Shown here: positions 1 through 8,184 of the stretch, one piece after another
Layout: every line of letters begins with the position of its first letter
How positions within the stretch are numbered: the first letter of the stretch is position 1
Assembly (NCBI GenBank): GCA_004553545.1
Contig: SFLD01000012.1
Coordinates: 1-56,715, forward strand
DNA: 56,715 bases
Source: Clostridiales bacterium
GTDB taxonomy: Bacteria > Bacillota > Clostridia > Oscillospirales > Oscillospiraceae
Reading direction: 5' to 3'
Notes under the pieces: generated by a model
What the model saw: only the letters and a program-made list of their open reading frames with translations
Told to the model about the DNA's origin: nothing
Databases searched by the model: none
Position numbers and translations under genes: made by a program

Positions 1-30
1 CCTCCTCAATAAAAGCATTCTTTCAAAATG

Positions 31-173
31 GTGTACCTTTCTGTAAAAGGCACAAAAGTTTATGCAAAATTGTTATATCATAAAGCAATAAAATTTTCCA
101 TATCGATTTGACGAAAAGCCACACAAAACAGCGAAGTAAAAACTGGTTATGTTTTCTTTACAGAAAGGTACAC
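31..173. repeat. 17-bp perfect inverted repeat pair next to a serine recombinase
   Basis: The arms lie at 31-47 (GTGTACCTTTCTGTAAA) and 157-173 (its exact reverse complement), separated by 109 AT-rich bases. A looser direct copy of the arm (TTCCTGTAAAAACACC) follows at about 175-190, just past the recombinase stop codon at 195. Serine invertases and resolvases act on short inverted sites, so these may be recombination sites, the arms of an invertible segment, or the end of the element. The repeat is seen directly; its function is inferred. Confidence 0.5.
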
Positions 174-194
174 ATTCCTGTAAAAACACCCCCT

Positions 195-734
195 TTACAA
201 CAACTTGGCTTTTTCGTAAATCTCCGCCCGATAGCGAAACGTGGACAACGGCATTTTGCACTCTTTTGCCGCCGCGGTTCCTGTGATTTCACCGCTTTTC
301 CAACGCTGATAGACGGCGTGGAAGTTCTCCGGCAACGGTTTGGGAACCCGCCCGAAGCGGATTCCCTTTGCTTTCGCCGCTGCAATGCCCTCTGCCTGAC
401 GCTGACGGATATTGATGCGTTCGTTCTCGGCAACAAATGAAAGAACCAGCACCACAATGTCGATACCCTTATCTTTTGTGAGCATCCTCAATTGCTCCAA
501 GATTTCCGCGTAATTGCGCCCCAGACGGTCGATGCTCTTGATATAGAGCAGATCGTCTTTTTTCATTTTTCGCAGCAGCTTCTTATACTGCGGACGCTCA
601 AAATCCTTGCCGGACTGTTTGTCGATATAAACATTTCTCTCAGGTACGCCCACTTCCCGGAGGGCAATGACCTGTCGATCTTCATTTTGCTCTCTGGTGG
701 AAACACGGATGTACCCATAAATTTTCTGCTCGAT
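195..734 (-). pseudogene. Serine recombinase (resolvase/invertase family), probably decayed
   Basis: This is a small serine recombinase of the resolvase/invertase type. The N-terminal YGYIRVST motif carries the nucleophilic serine (about residue 12), and a Hin-like helix-turn-helix closes the protein (TAAAKECKMPLSTFRYR). Two defects are visible. Where relatives start with ATG about 8 bases after a GGAG box, this copy has ATC at 734-732; the only in-frame alternative nearby is TTG at 761-759. Second, the sequence runs from KGIDIVVL straight into VLSFVAEN at 446/447, whereas family members normally have about 24 more residues there (a DMPLLDTRRGK-type block leading into the long helix). The loss is in frame. 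It follows the small gene at 736-960 on the same strand, with the ATC 1 base past that gene's TAA. It is probably inactive, although TTG initiation cannot be excluded. The family is certain; the deletion is judged from memory of relatives. Confidence 0.75.
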
Positions 735-735
735 C

Positions 736-960
736 TTATTTTCTCCGTTTCTGCCACACAATGTCGTACCCCAGCACGTCTGCAAGCTCCACCGCCTCGC
801 CGTAGCGAAGCGAGCCGCGCTTGAGCTTGCCGGAGAGATTGGGAACGCTGCGGCTCCAGCCGTATTCATCGGAGAGGTAGTCCACCACCTCGGTCATGGT
901 CATGCCGGTGCGGACGATGTAGGACTTGATCTCGTTGCGATAAGTTTCAGATTTTCTCAT
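736..960 (-). CDS. Small mobile-element accessory protein, putative DNA-binding
   Basis: This small protein (74 residues from the ATG at 960, or 76 from an upstream TTG at 966) has a helical, XRE-like first half (TMTEVVDYLSDEYGWSRSVPNLSGKLKRG) and ends in DVLGYDIVWQKRRK. Similar proteins sit beside recombinases and XRE regulators in Firmicutes integrative elements and are often mislabelled as flavin-dependent oxidoreductases; nothing here resembles a flavin enzyme. An AGGAGG box lies 11 bases before the ATG and 5 before the TTG, so the start is ambiguous. It is immediately upstream of the recombinase and probably co-transcribed with it. A role in regulating or directing recombination is inferred from context only. 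Confidence 0.6.
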   Translation of the reverse strand: MRKSETYRNEIKSYIVRTGMTMTEVVDYLSDEYGWSRSVPNLSGKLKRGSLRYGEAVELADVLGYDIVWQKRRK

Positions 961-1549
961 ATTCAAATGTTCCTCCTGTTTTTTCGATACGCTCTATGGT
1001 AAAATGGGTTTGTCAAATCATGACACCCATTCGCCATAGGGCGCTGATTTTTGATGTACGGCTTTTCGCTGGAAATACCGTCGATGATGCGTTGGTCACA
1101 GGCGGCACCTTCCGTTTTTGCCGTTTGATGTGTCTTTGCGTGAAACGGCGAAATATCATGTTGAACGACAAACGTCGTTCACTGCTGAATAGCGCTCTAT
1201 TCCGTGCATATAACCGCACAGAGCGGAAAACTATTTCGCTGTTTTCACTTGCTTTGATTTTTACGTTTGATTTTGCCGCTCTTTCCGAACGTCGTTCCTG
1301 CCCGGAGGATCGCTCCCGGCGTTTCGTTCTCCTTGGTGCGCTGGATGCGGCACTTCGCCGGAGGACATATCCCGTTCGGACGGTCATGCAATTTTCAAGG
1401 TTCAGGTGCGATTGCAAGACCATTTTAGCGAAAAATATAGCCCTCTCCCGTATATCCAAGAAGAGGTCGGAAAACGCGCCGAAAAACGCAGATTTCCACG
1501 CTTATGGACAAGAACGAGACCGGGCAGGAATTTGAAAGGAGGCGCCGCT
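961..1549. other. 589-base gap between divergent mobile-element genes
   Basis: I see no convincing gene here. Open frames on both strands (996-1535 plus, 1013-1459 minus) have low-complexity, Arg/Ser-rich products, no ribosome binding site and no family resemblance. The stretch contains the upstream region of the small minus-strand gene, including an AGGAGG box at about 971-976 and a TTGACA on the minus strand near 1010-1015. It also has a short operator-like palindrome at 1011-1025 and the ribosome binding site of the XRE gene at its right end. Confidence 0.5.
1011..1025. promoter_or_regulatory. Operator-like palindrome TGTCA-N5-TGACA
   Basis: A 5-base inverted repeat with a 5-base spacer (AATCA) lies between the divergent small gene and the XRE regulator, overlapping a minus-strand TTGACA. 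Its position suits a repressor site, possibly for the XRE protein encoded at 1550. Binding is inferred. Confidence 0.3.
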
Positions 1550-2392
1550 ATGCAGCCAAAGCTCACCATTCAGGAACGGCTCAAAGACCTGCGCGTAGAG
1601 CGCAGCCTGACGCTGGAACAGCTATCTGCGGAAACAGGCATCTCAAAGTCTGCGCTGGGAAAATACGAAGCCGACGATTTCAAGGACATCAGCCCGTTCA
1701 GCATGGTAGAGCTGGCAAAGTTCTACGGCGTGTCCACCGACTATCTGCTGGGGCTGACAGAACAAAAAAATCACCCAAACACAGAGCTGGACGCTCTGCA
1801 TTTGGGTGATGATGCAATCGAGGTATTGAGAACGGGGAAGTTTAATCACCGGTTGCTGTCGGAGCTGATCTGCCACAGGGATTTTCAGCGATTCATGCTG
1901 GACGCCGAAATTTACGTTGACCGGATTGCGGATATGCGGGTCAATGATATGAACGCCGTGCTGGAAGCGGTTCGGCAGATGGCATTGATGAAAAACGGCG
2001 GCGATGAAAATGACCTGCACCTGCGGACACTGGAAGTCGCGCAGATCAGAGAGGACGAGTATTTCGGAAGCCTGATTGCAGATGACCTGAAAGGTATTCT
2101 CCGTGACATTCGGAATGAGCATCGTCCCGACACCATGACTGCGGATGAAACGTCCCTTGTCGCAACCGTGCAGGGGCAGTTGCAGGATGCAATGAACTTT
2201 GAGGGCAGTTCCGAGGAAAAGCAAGTCCGTTCATTTCTTGCCACATTCGGTATTGATTATGACAAGCTCTCGAAAGAGCAGTTCGTCTCGCTGATTGAAA
2301 TACTCAAGCTGTCCAAGTACTTGAAAAGCCCCATCAACCAGCGCGGGAAAACGACCATGACCCACGGCAAGGGAAAACGGAAACGAAAATAA
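1550..2392 (+). CDS. XRE-family transcriptional regulator of a mobile element
   Basis: This 280-residue protein starts with a classic helix-turn-helix of the Cro/CI type (residues about 6-62: IQERLKDLRVERSLTLEQL, then SKSALGKYE). A long, mostly helical C-terminal region follows that I do not recognise beyond its being common in integrative-element regulators. It ends in a Lys/Arg-rich tail (KGKRKRK). The ATG at 1550 was chosen because AAAGGAGG lies 7 bases before it and homology begins there; the open frame extends further upstream without a start of equal quality. Base composition is well below that of the chromosomal genes that follow, consistent with transfer. It probably represses the divergent accessory and recombinase genes; that role is inferred. 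Confidence 0.75.
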   Translation: MQPKLTIQERLKDLRVERSLTLEQLSAETGISKSALGKYEADDFKDISPFSMVELAKFYGVSTDYLLGLTEQKNHPNTELDALHLGDDAIEVLRTGKFNHRLLSELICHRDFQRFMLDAEIYVDRIADMRVNDMNAVLEAVRQMALMKNGGDENDLHLRTLEVAQIREDEYFGSLIADDLKGILRDIRNEHRPDTMTADETSLVATVQGQLQDAMNFEGSSEEKQVRSFLATFGIDYDKLSKEQFVSLIEILKLSKYLKSPINQRGKTTMTHGKGKRKRK

Positions 2393-2400
2393 GTAAAATC

Positions 2401-2426
2401 GGCACCTGCTTTTTCAGGCAGGTGCC
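2401..2426. terminator. Hairpin terminator between element and groL
   Basis: A 9-bp stem (GGCACCTGC/GCAGGTGCC) with an 8-base loop lies 8 bases after the XRE stop. Read on the minus strand it is followed by a T-rich stretch, so it can also terminate the leftward groL transcript. Confidence 0.6.
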
Positions 2427-2460
2427 AATTTCTGTTACCCTATAATGCGCTCGAATTTTT

Positions 2461-2487
2461 GGCGTAAGTGGCGTAAGTTTGGCGTAA
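2461..2487. repeat. Three direct copies of GGCGTAA near the element/chromosome boundary
   Basis: The 7-mer occurs at 2461-2467, 2470-2476 and 2481-2487 in the 149-base gap between the XRE gene and groL, where base composition changes. It may mark the insertion junction or be remnant coding sequence. No match to a known attachment site is claimed. Confidence 0.35.
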
Positions 2488-2541
2488 ATCCGCTTTTCCG
2501 CATTCAAAAAATCAAGCAATTTCAAGGCTTTGCGGTGTCTC

Positions 2542-4170
2542 TTAGTACATGCCGCCCATGTCGCCCATGCCGGGGGCGGCGGGAGCTGCGGGGGGCTCGG
2601 GCTTGTCGGCGACCAGGGACTCGGTGGTGAGGACCATGGCGCTGACGGAGGCGGCGTTCTCCAGGGCGGAGCGGGTGACCTTGGCGGGGTCGATGATACC
2701 GGCGGCCACCATGTCGCAGTACTCCTCCTTATAGGCGTCGAAGCCGTAGCCGGGCTGGCTGGAGCGGACCTTCTCCAGGATGACGGAGCCATCGAGACCA
2801 GCGTTGGCGGCGATCTGACGGATGGGGGCCTCCAGGGCCTTGGCGATGATGCGGACACCGGTCTTCTCGTCGCCCTCCACGGAGCCCAGCAGGGCCTCCA
2901 CGGCGGGGATGACGTTCACGAAGATGGTGCCGCCGCCGGCGACCACGCCTTCCTCCACGGCGGCGCGGGTGGCGTTCAGGGCGTCCTCGATGCGGAGCTT
3001 CTTCTCCTTCATCTCGGTCTCGGTGGCAGCGCCGACCTTGATGACGGCCACGCCGCCGGAGAGCTTGGCGAGACGCTCCTGCAGCTTCTCCTTGTCATAC
3101 TCGCTGGTGGTGGTGCCGATCTGGGCGCGGATCTGGGCGACGCGGTCGCGGATCTCCTGGCTGTCGCCGGCGCCGTCTACGATGGTGGTGGTCTCCTTGG
3201 TGACCTTCACCTGACGGGCGCGGCCCAGCATGGAGATGTCGGCGGTCTTCAGCTCCAGGCCCACCTGCTCGGAAATCACGGTGCCGCCGGTGAGGGTGGC
3301 GATGTCCTGCAGCATCTCCTTGCGGCGGTCACCGAAGCCGGGGGCCTTGACGCAGACCACGTTCAGGGTGCCGCGCAGACGGTTCACGATGAGGGTGTTG
3401 AGGGCCTCGCCCTCCACGTCCTCGGCGATGATGACCAGCTTCTTGCCGCTCTGGACCAGCTGCTCCAGGATGGGCAGGATGTCCGCGATGACGGAGATCT
3501 TCTTATCGGTGATGAGGAGGTAGGCGTCGTCGATGACGGCTTCCATCTTCTCGGTGTCGGTGACCATGTAGGGGGTGATATAGCCGCGGTCGAACTGCAT
3601 GCCCTCCACCACCTCGCTGTAGGTCTCAGCGGTCTTGGACTCCTCGATGGTGATGACGCCGTCGGCGCTGACCTTCTCCATGGCGTCGGCGATCAGCTTG
3701 CCGATGAACTCGTCGCCGCTGGAGACGGCGCCGACCCGGGCAATGTCCTTGGAGCCGTCCACGGTCTTGGCCTGCTTCTTGACCTCAGCCACGGCGGCCT
3801 CGACAGCCTTGGCCATACCCTTGCGGACCACGATGGGGTTGGCGCCGGCAGCCAGGTTCCGGAGACCCTCCTGGATCATGGCCTGGGCCAGCAGGGTGGC
3901 GGTGGTGGTGCCGTCGCCGGCCACGTCGTTGGTCTTGGTGGAAACTTCCTTCACCAGCTGGGCGCCCATGTTTTCAAAGGGATCATCCAGCTCGATCTCC
4001 TTGGCGATGGTGACGCCGTCGTTGGTGATGAGGGGCGCGCCGAACTTCTTGTCCAGCACCACGTTGCGGCCCTTGGGGCCCAGGGTGACTTTGACGGTAT
4101 CGGCCAGCGTATCCACGCCGTTCTGCAGTGCCTTGCGGGCTTCCTCGCCGCGCTTGATAAGCTTAGACAT
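2542..4170 (-). CDS. groL: Chaperonin GroEL (60 kDa)
   Basis: ATP-dependent folding chamber subunit working with GroES in the cytoplasm. The protein has the normal 542 residues, the nucleotide-binding GDGTTT motif at 85-90, and the flexible Gly/Met-rich C-terminal tail (GMGDMGGMY). It is the second gene of the groS-groL operon, 186 bases behind groS, a wider gap than usual. That gap contains a potential 7-bp hairpin (TTTTCCG at 4251 with CGGAAAA at 4271), which could affect processing; this is inference. Expression should follow the CIRCE/HrcA-controlled promoter upstream of groS. Downstream lies the mobile-element remnant. Confidence 0.98.
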   Translation of the reverse strand: MSKLIKRGEEARKALQNGVDTLADTVKVTLGPKGRNVVLDKKFGAPLITNDGVTIAKEIELDDPFENMGAQLVKEVSTKTNDVAGDGTTTATLLAQAMIQEGLRNLAAGANPIVVRKGMAKAVEAAVAEVKKQAKTVDGSKDIARVGAVSSGDEFIGKLIADAMEKVSADGVITIEESKTAETYSEVVEGMQFDRGYITPYMVTDTEKMEAVIDDAYLLITDKKISVIADILPILEQLVQSGKKLVIIAEDVEGEALNTLIVNRLRGTLNVVCVKAPGFGDRRKEMLQDIATLTGGTVISEQVGLELKTADISMLGRARQVKVTKETTTIVDGAGDSQEIRDRVAQIRAQIGTTTSEYDKEKLQERLAKLSGGVAVIKVGAATETEMKEKKLRIEDALNATRAAVEEGVVAGGGTIFVNVIPAVEALLGSVEGDEKTGVRIIAKALEAPIRQIAANAGLDGSVILEKVRSSQPGYGFDAYKEEYCDMVAAGIIDPAKVTRSALENAASVSAMVLTTESLVADKPEPPAAPAAPGMGDMGGMY

Positions 4171-4356
4171 AGAATCAATCCTCCAAGTAATGAGATAAGA
4201 ATGAGATCAGACAGGCTTCCGCCGCTTCAGCGCCGGCAGGAATCAAAGCATTTTCCGGCGGCGTGTACGTCGGAAAAGGCTTTGCCTTGACCGCCTTGGG
4301 CGGCGCCGCCGGCGGCCGGCGTCACTGGGGGGAAGCGAAAGGGGACAGTCCCCTCT

Positions 4357-4641
4357 TTATTCGACAATTGCCAGGATATCGTGCTGACGGACGACGACGT
4401 ACTCGGTGTCCTCCAGGGTGACCTTGGTGCCGGCGTACTTGTCGGTGATGACGCGGTCGCCCACCTTTACGGTCATGGTGACTTCCTTGCCGTCCACGGT
4501 GCCGCCGGGGCCAACGGAGATGACTTCCGCCACAGTGGGCTTCTCCTTGGCAGAGCCGGTGAGGATGATGCCGCCCTTGGTGGTCTCCTCCGTCTCCACC
4601 ATTTTCAGGATGACGCGATCAGCCAGCGGGGTGAGTTTCAT
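4357..4641 (-). CDS. groS: Co-chaperonin GroES (10 kDa)
   Basis: The 94-residue lid of the GroEL folding chamber. The sequence is colinear with the family from MKLTPLADRVILK, through the mobile-loop region (ETTKGGIILTGSAKEKP), to the ending YVVVRQHDILAIVE. A GGAGG box precedes the ATG at 4641. It is the first gene of the operon, about 50 bases downstream of the CIRCE operator. Confidence 0.98.
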   Translation of the reverse strand: MKLTPLADRVILKMVETEETTKGGIILTGSAKEKPTVAEVISVGPGGTVDGKEVTMTVKVGDRVITDKYAGTKVTLEDTEYVVVRQHDILAIVE

Positions 4642-4693
4642 AGTCAGGTTCCTCCTTATATTTTTATGATTTCATGAGAACGTATTTCAGGTG

Positions 4694-4720
4694 TTAGCAC
4701 TCGAACTTCCTGAGTGCTAA
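4694..4720. promoter_or_regulatory. CIRCE operator (HrcA binding site)
   Basis: A perfect match to the CIRCE consensus TTAGCACTC-N9-GAGTGCTAA, located just downstream of the groS promoter -10 box. In Firmicutes HrcA binds it to repress groESL until heat stress. No hrcA gene is in this window. Confidence 0.97.
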
Positions 4721-4727
4721 CATCGCT

Positions 4728-4756
4728 ATCATAGTACAGCCGTCCCGATTTGTAAA
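4728..4756 (-). promoter_or_regulatory. Sigma-70-type promoter of groS-groL
   Basis: On the minus strand TTTACA (4756-4751), a 17-base spacer and TATGAT (4733-4728) form a near-consensus housekeeping promoter. The CIRCE site follows at the start of the transcript. Confidence 0.85.
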
Positions 4757-4845
4757 GAGGGATTTTGTAAATAAGTTGTGAATCCCTTCGGGGGGATTTC
4801 CGGCGGGCCGGCGCAGTCCATTTCCGACGGAAAACGACCCTTTTC

Positions 4846-4874
4846 TTGACAGGAAGGGAGTCTGCGCTTATGAT
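4846..4874 (+). promoter_or_regulatory. Near-consensus promoter of the sulfatase gene
   Basis: TTGACA (4846-4851), a 17-base spacer and TATGAT (4869-4874) lie 50 bases before the ATG at 4925. This argues that the open frame beginning with the TTG at 4846 is not translated from there. Confidence 0.85.
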
Positions 4875-4924
4875 AGTTCCAGAAAAAAAGACGGGCCGCA
4901 GGCCCGGGAGAAGGGGAAAACGGC

Positions 4925-6861
4925 ATGCAGCATGGGAAACGGGAGAAACGGACGGAGGGGGGCGTCCTGCCCTGGCTGTGGCTGCCCACAGCGGTGACGG
5001 TCCAGGAGCTGGCGTTGCACCTTTACGCCTTCGGCGGGGAGGGGCGCTTCCTCTATGTGCTGCTCTTCTCCCTGGCCTTCGGCGGCATGGGGGATGTTCT
5101 CTGCGCCCTCTGCTCCGGCCGGGGACGGCGCGCCGCCGCCGGCATCCTGACGGTGCTGGGCACCCTCTGGCTGGGGGCGCGGGACAGGTGCTGCAGTTCT
5201 GGCGGGAGACCCTGGGCGGCATGACCCGGGCCTGGCTGCCTCTTCTCGTGATCCTGGCCCCCGGCGCTTTCTACTTCCTCCGGGGACGGCGGCTGCTGCC
5301 GGAGGGCGGCGTCGCCCGGAAGACCGTGGCCCTGGCGGCAGGCGTCACGGCGGCGGTGCAGCTTTTGACGGTGCTGCTGGTCTGCGGGGACGACCGGGGG
5401 GCCGTTTCCCCCCGCTACCTCTACCGGGAGGAGTTCATCGCGGAGCAGTCCGTGGAGAGCTTCGGCGTCCTCACCACCCTCCGGCTGGACCTCTGCCAGC
5501 TCCTGGGCATCCCCCGGGGCGGCGGTACGGCGCCGGATGCCTCCGCGGCATCGGCCTCCGGCAGCGTCTCTGCGGAGGAGCCGCCGGAGATCCCGGAGCC
5601 GGAGCCCATCGTCTACGGGGACAATGTCATGGCCATCGACTTTGAGACCCTGATGGAGGGTCACGACGCCACGCTCCGGAAGATGGACGAGTGGTTCGCC
5701 GCCCGGACGCCCACCAGGCAGAATGAGTATACTGGGTACTTCGCCGGGAAGAACCTGATCCTTTTCACGGCGGAGGGCTTCTCCCGCTTCGCCGTCCGGG
5801 AGGATGTGACCCCCACCCTCTACCGGCTGGCCAACTCCGGCTTCGTCTTTGAGAACTTCTATAACCCCCTCTGGTGGGCCTCCACCACCGACGGGGAGTA
5901 CGCCGTCTGCACGGGGCTCATCCCCAAGTCCGGCTGCTGGTCGCTGTACCGCTCCGGGGAGAACGAGCTTTTCTTCTGCCTGGGCAACCAGTTCCGCGCC
6001 CTGGGCTATGGCACCCGGGCCTACCATGACCATACCTACACCTACTACAACCGGGATGTCTCCCACCCCAACATGGGCTATGACTACCAGGGCGTGGGCA
6101 ACGGCCTGGAGGTGAAGAAGACCTGGCCGGAATCGGATCTCGAGATGATGCAGCAGACCCTGCCGGAGTACGTGGGGGACGCCCCCTTTCACACCTACTA
6201 CATGACCGTCAGCGGCCACATGAACTATAACTACATGGGCAATTCCATGTCCGCCAAGCATAAGGATGAGGTGGCCCACCTGGGTCTCAGCGAGGCGGCG
6301 GGGGCGTACCTGGCCTGCCAGATGGAGCTGGATCGTGCCCTGGAGTATACCCTCCAGTACCTGGAGGAGACGGGCCACCGGGAGGATACCGTTCTCTGCC
6401 TCTCCGCCGACCACTACCCCTACGGCCTGGAGCAGGAGACCCTGACGGAGCTCAACGGCGGCGAGAGCGTGGACATGCGCTTTGACGTCTACCACAGCAC
6501 CCTCATCCTCTGGAGCGGCAGCATGACGGAGCCGGTCCGGGTGACGAAGCCCTGCTCCAGCCTGGACATCCTGCCCACCCTCTCCAACCTCTTTGGCCTG
6601 GAGTATGACTCCCGCCTCCTCATGGGCCGGGACATCCTCTCGGATTCCGAGGGGCTGGTGGTGCTCTCGGACCGGAGCTTCCTGACGGAGAGCGGCCGCT
6701 ACGACGCCGCCAAGGATACCTTCACCCCCGTCCCCGGCGTCACCGTGCCGGAGGGCTACGTCAAGTCCCACCAGCAGGCCATCAACGGCATGTTCAGCAA
6801 CTCCCGCCTGATCCTGGAGCAGGACTACTACCGCAAGCTCGGCCTCAGTCACAGCGAGTGA
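4925..6861 (+). pseudogene. LTA synthase-like membrane sulfatase, frameshifted
   Basis: A membrane-anchored sulfatase/phosphoglycerol transferase of the LtaS family, which acts outside the membrane on cell-wall glycerol-phosphate polymers. Translation should start at 4925 (AAGGGG box and strong promoter upstream). The first frame gives the N-terminal helices up to GTLWLG near 5176. The rest (GQVLQFWRETLGG, another helix, then the sulfatase domain) continues in a different frame from about 5182. About 20 residues normally present between these parts (a YYRIF-type segment) seem missing, so the break looks like a small out-of-frame deletion. Active-site features of the extracellular domain remain: the Thr/Ser region STTDGEYAV, TVSGHMNY and the metal-binding SADHYPYG. 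Initiation at the ATG at 5221 could yield a 546-residue remnant lacking the N-terminal helices. It is either a disrupted gene or a sequence error. Confidence 0.75.
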
Positions 6862-6872
6862 GACCGCAGAAA

Positions 6873-6907
6873 GGCCCCCGGAAGCAGCGCTTCCGGGGGC
6901 CTTTTTT
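6873..6907. terminator. Strong bidirectional terminator
   Basis: A 13-bp perfect GC-rich stem (6873-6885 with 6889-6901, loop AGC) followed by six T on the plus strand. It separates the convergent sulfatase and vanW-like genes. Confidence 0.95.
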
Positions 6908-7739
6908 ATTCTTCCACTTCCGGCAGCAAGGGGGAGTACATCATGATGGCGTCGTTGGTGAAGAGGGGCTGGTCCTCCAGAAAGTTTCCCTCCCGGTCGA
7001 AGACCCGCCGCCAGATGGCGTTGTGGCGGACGTAGCCGCCCCAGCTGGCCTGGTCCATCCGGGCGTCCCGCTCCTGGATCTCGAAGCGGTGGCGGGGCGG
7101 GGCCGTGGCCAGCCACTCTCCCTCCAGATTTTTCTTTCCTACCCGCAGGCGGAGCTGGTAGGTCTCCTGGGTGTCGTTGCGGAGCATCAGGTCCCGGTGG
7201 GGGTAGGCGCAGGTGGCCCCAGTGCCGAAGGGCTGGGTGCGCTGGGCATCCGGAAAGACATCGTGGGAGTGGCGGTAGCGCTCCGCCACCGTGAGGTCCG
7301 TGTGGAGGGTCATCCAGAAAATGAGGTTGGAGAGCTGGCAGAGGCCGCCGCCCACATCGCTGCCGATGCGGCCCAGGAAGAGCACCATGCCGGGGAGGTA
7401 GCCGCGCCTCGCGCTGGGCTTCCCGATGAGCCGCCAGTAGCTGAGAGTTTCGCCGGGGCGGAGCAGGACACCGTCCAGTTTTTCCACCGCCAGACGGAGG
7501 TTTACCACCTTGTTGCGCTGGAGCTCCATGTCCTCGCCCCGGAGCTGGCGGAGCAGGGGCGTTTCGTGGCTGGCCTGAAGGTAGGGGAGGGAGTCCCGCC
7601 GCCGCTCCCTGGCCCAGCGGTACCTGGGGGAGCACCAGAGGGCGTAGCGCCGGGCGGCGTAGTACGCCTTGCCCAGCCGGAGCCGCAGCCAGCTCCGTTG
7701 GATGGGCGGGCGGAGCGCCCGGTTCTTGGGGTCCACCAT
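6906..7739 (-). CDS. VanW family protein
   Basis: A 277-residue protein with the VanW domain over roughly residues 75-215: the NKVVNLRLAVEKLDGVLLRPGETLSYW stretch, the family hallmark GSDVGGGLCQLSN, and HSHDVFP. VanW was named from vanB glycopeptide-resistance clusters, but stand-alone copies are widespread in Firmicutes and their biochemical role is not established. No vanA/B, vanH, vanX or sensor genes are nearby, so resistance should not be assumed. AAAGGAGG lies 7 bases before the ATG. No signal peptide is evident. The gene is convergent with the broken sulfatase and shares its terminator. Confidence 0.85.
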   Translation of the reverse strand: MVDPKNRALRPPIQRSWLRLRLGKAYYAARRYALWCSPRYRWARERRRDSLPYLQASHETPLLRQLRGEDMELQRNKVVNLRLAVEKLDGVLLRPGETLSYWRLIGKPSARRGYLPGMVLFLGRIGSDVGGGLCQLSNLIFWMTLHTDLTVAERYRHSHDVFPDAQRTQPFGTGATCAYPHRDLMLRNDTQETYQLRLRVGKKNLEGEWLATAPPRHRFEIQERDARMDQASWGGYVRHNAIWRRVFDREGNFLEDQPLFTNDAIMMYSPLLPEVEE

Positions 7740-8045
7740 GGAATGACCTCCTTTTTCCGGAAAATTTCTGTCCCCAGTTTACCTGCTTTTACCGGAAAAT
7801 TCCCCACAAATCGGAAACAAACAGTGACAAAACGGAAACAGGGGACGGAAGCCGCGCCTCGTTCCGCCGCCAGACTCGCATGGAACGCCCCATCCGTCTC
7901 CCCTCCTCCAACACTGCGCAGGGGCGGCCCTGCGTGTTTGCCCGGACATGCCCGCACATACCCAAACGCCGGCAAAAAAGGTCCCTCCGCAGAGACGGAG
8001 GGACCTTTTGACACAATATCATGACAGAATGAGACAAAATAGTGG
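7740..8045. other. 306-base intergenic stretch
   Basis: It contains the vanW-like ribosome binding site at its left end and a strong terminator at 7975-8009 that ends the leftward rlmL-dagK transcript. I see no other gene or clear promoter. Confidence 0.5.
7975..8009. terminator. Terminator of the rlmL-dagK transcript
   Basis: The inverted repeat AAAAGGTCCCTCCG / CGGAGGGACCTTTT has a 6-base loop. On the minus strand it is followed by a run of T, placing it 37 bases past the 34-residue ORF. Confidence 0.9.
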
Positions 8046-8150
8046 TTATTTCTGCGCGCTTCGCCGCTCTCTCCCGTTGGTGGGACGGGCGTCCAGGGGG
8101 AGGTACAGCAGCTCCAGCAGAGGGAGGATCAGTTCCAGCAAAAAGTCCAT
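8046..8150 (-). CDS. Putative 34-residue small protein downstream of dagK
   Basis: The predicted product starts MDFLLELILPLLELLYLPLD and ends in an Arg/Lys-rich tail. The start has a good AAAGGAG box 6 bases before the ATG, and the ORF sits 34 bases after the dagK stop and just before the operon terminator. The first 20 residues are Leu-rich with regularly spaced acids, suggesting an amphipathic or membrane-associated helix. I do not recognise a family. Placement suggests co-expression with the lipid kinase, but function is unknown and it could be a chance ORF. Confidence 0.45.
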   Translation of the reverse strand: MDFLLELILPLLELLYLPLDARPTNGRERRSAQK

Positions 8151-8184
8151 CGTTGTCTCCTTTCACGTCAGAAGTGCGGATATT

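Noticed and set aside
736..966. Flavin-dependent oxidoreductase (a frequent database label for this small protein)
   Set aside because: At about 75 residues, helical and basic, it has no flavin-binding motif and looks like a DNA-binding accessory protein.
996..1535. Open frames on both strands between the small accessory gene and the XRE regulator
   Set aside because: They overlap each other antisense, lack ribosome binding sites, and encode Arg/Ser/Phe-rich sequence without domain resemblance.
2530..4290. A 586-codon open frame antisense to groL
   Set aside because: It is the antisense shadow of a GC-rich gene; the product is Gly/Leu/Asp/His-rich repetitive sequence, and groL on the other strand is unmistakable.
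4846..4924. Upstream start of the sulfatase at the TTG at 4846
   Set aside because: This TTG is the -35 element of a consensus promoter; the ATG at 4925 in another frame encodes the expected membrane N-terminus.
5053..7635. An 860-codon minus-strand open frame over the sulfatase and vanW-like genes
   Set aside because: Its composition is Gly/Pro/Ala/His low-complexity typical of a shadow frame, and it covers two recognisable genes in other frames.
6906..7739. Vancomycin resistance implied by the VanW name
   Set aside because: No vanH, vanA/B, vanX or VanRS genes are nearby, and stand-alone VanW-domain proteins are common without resistance.
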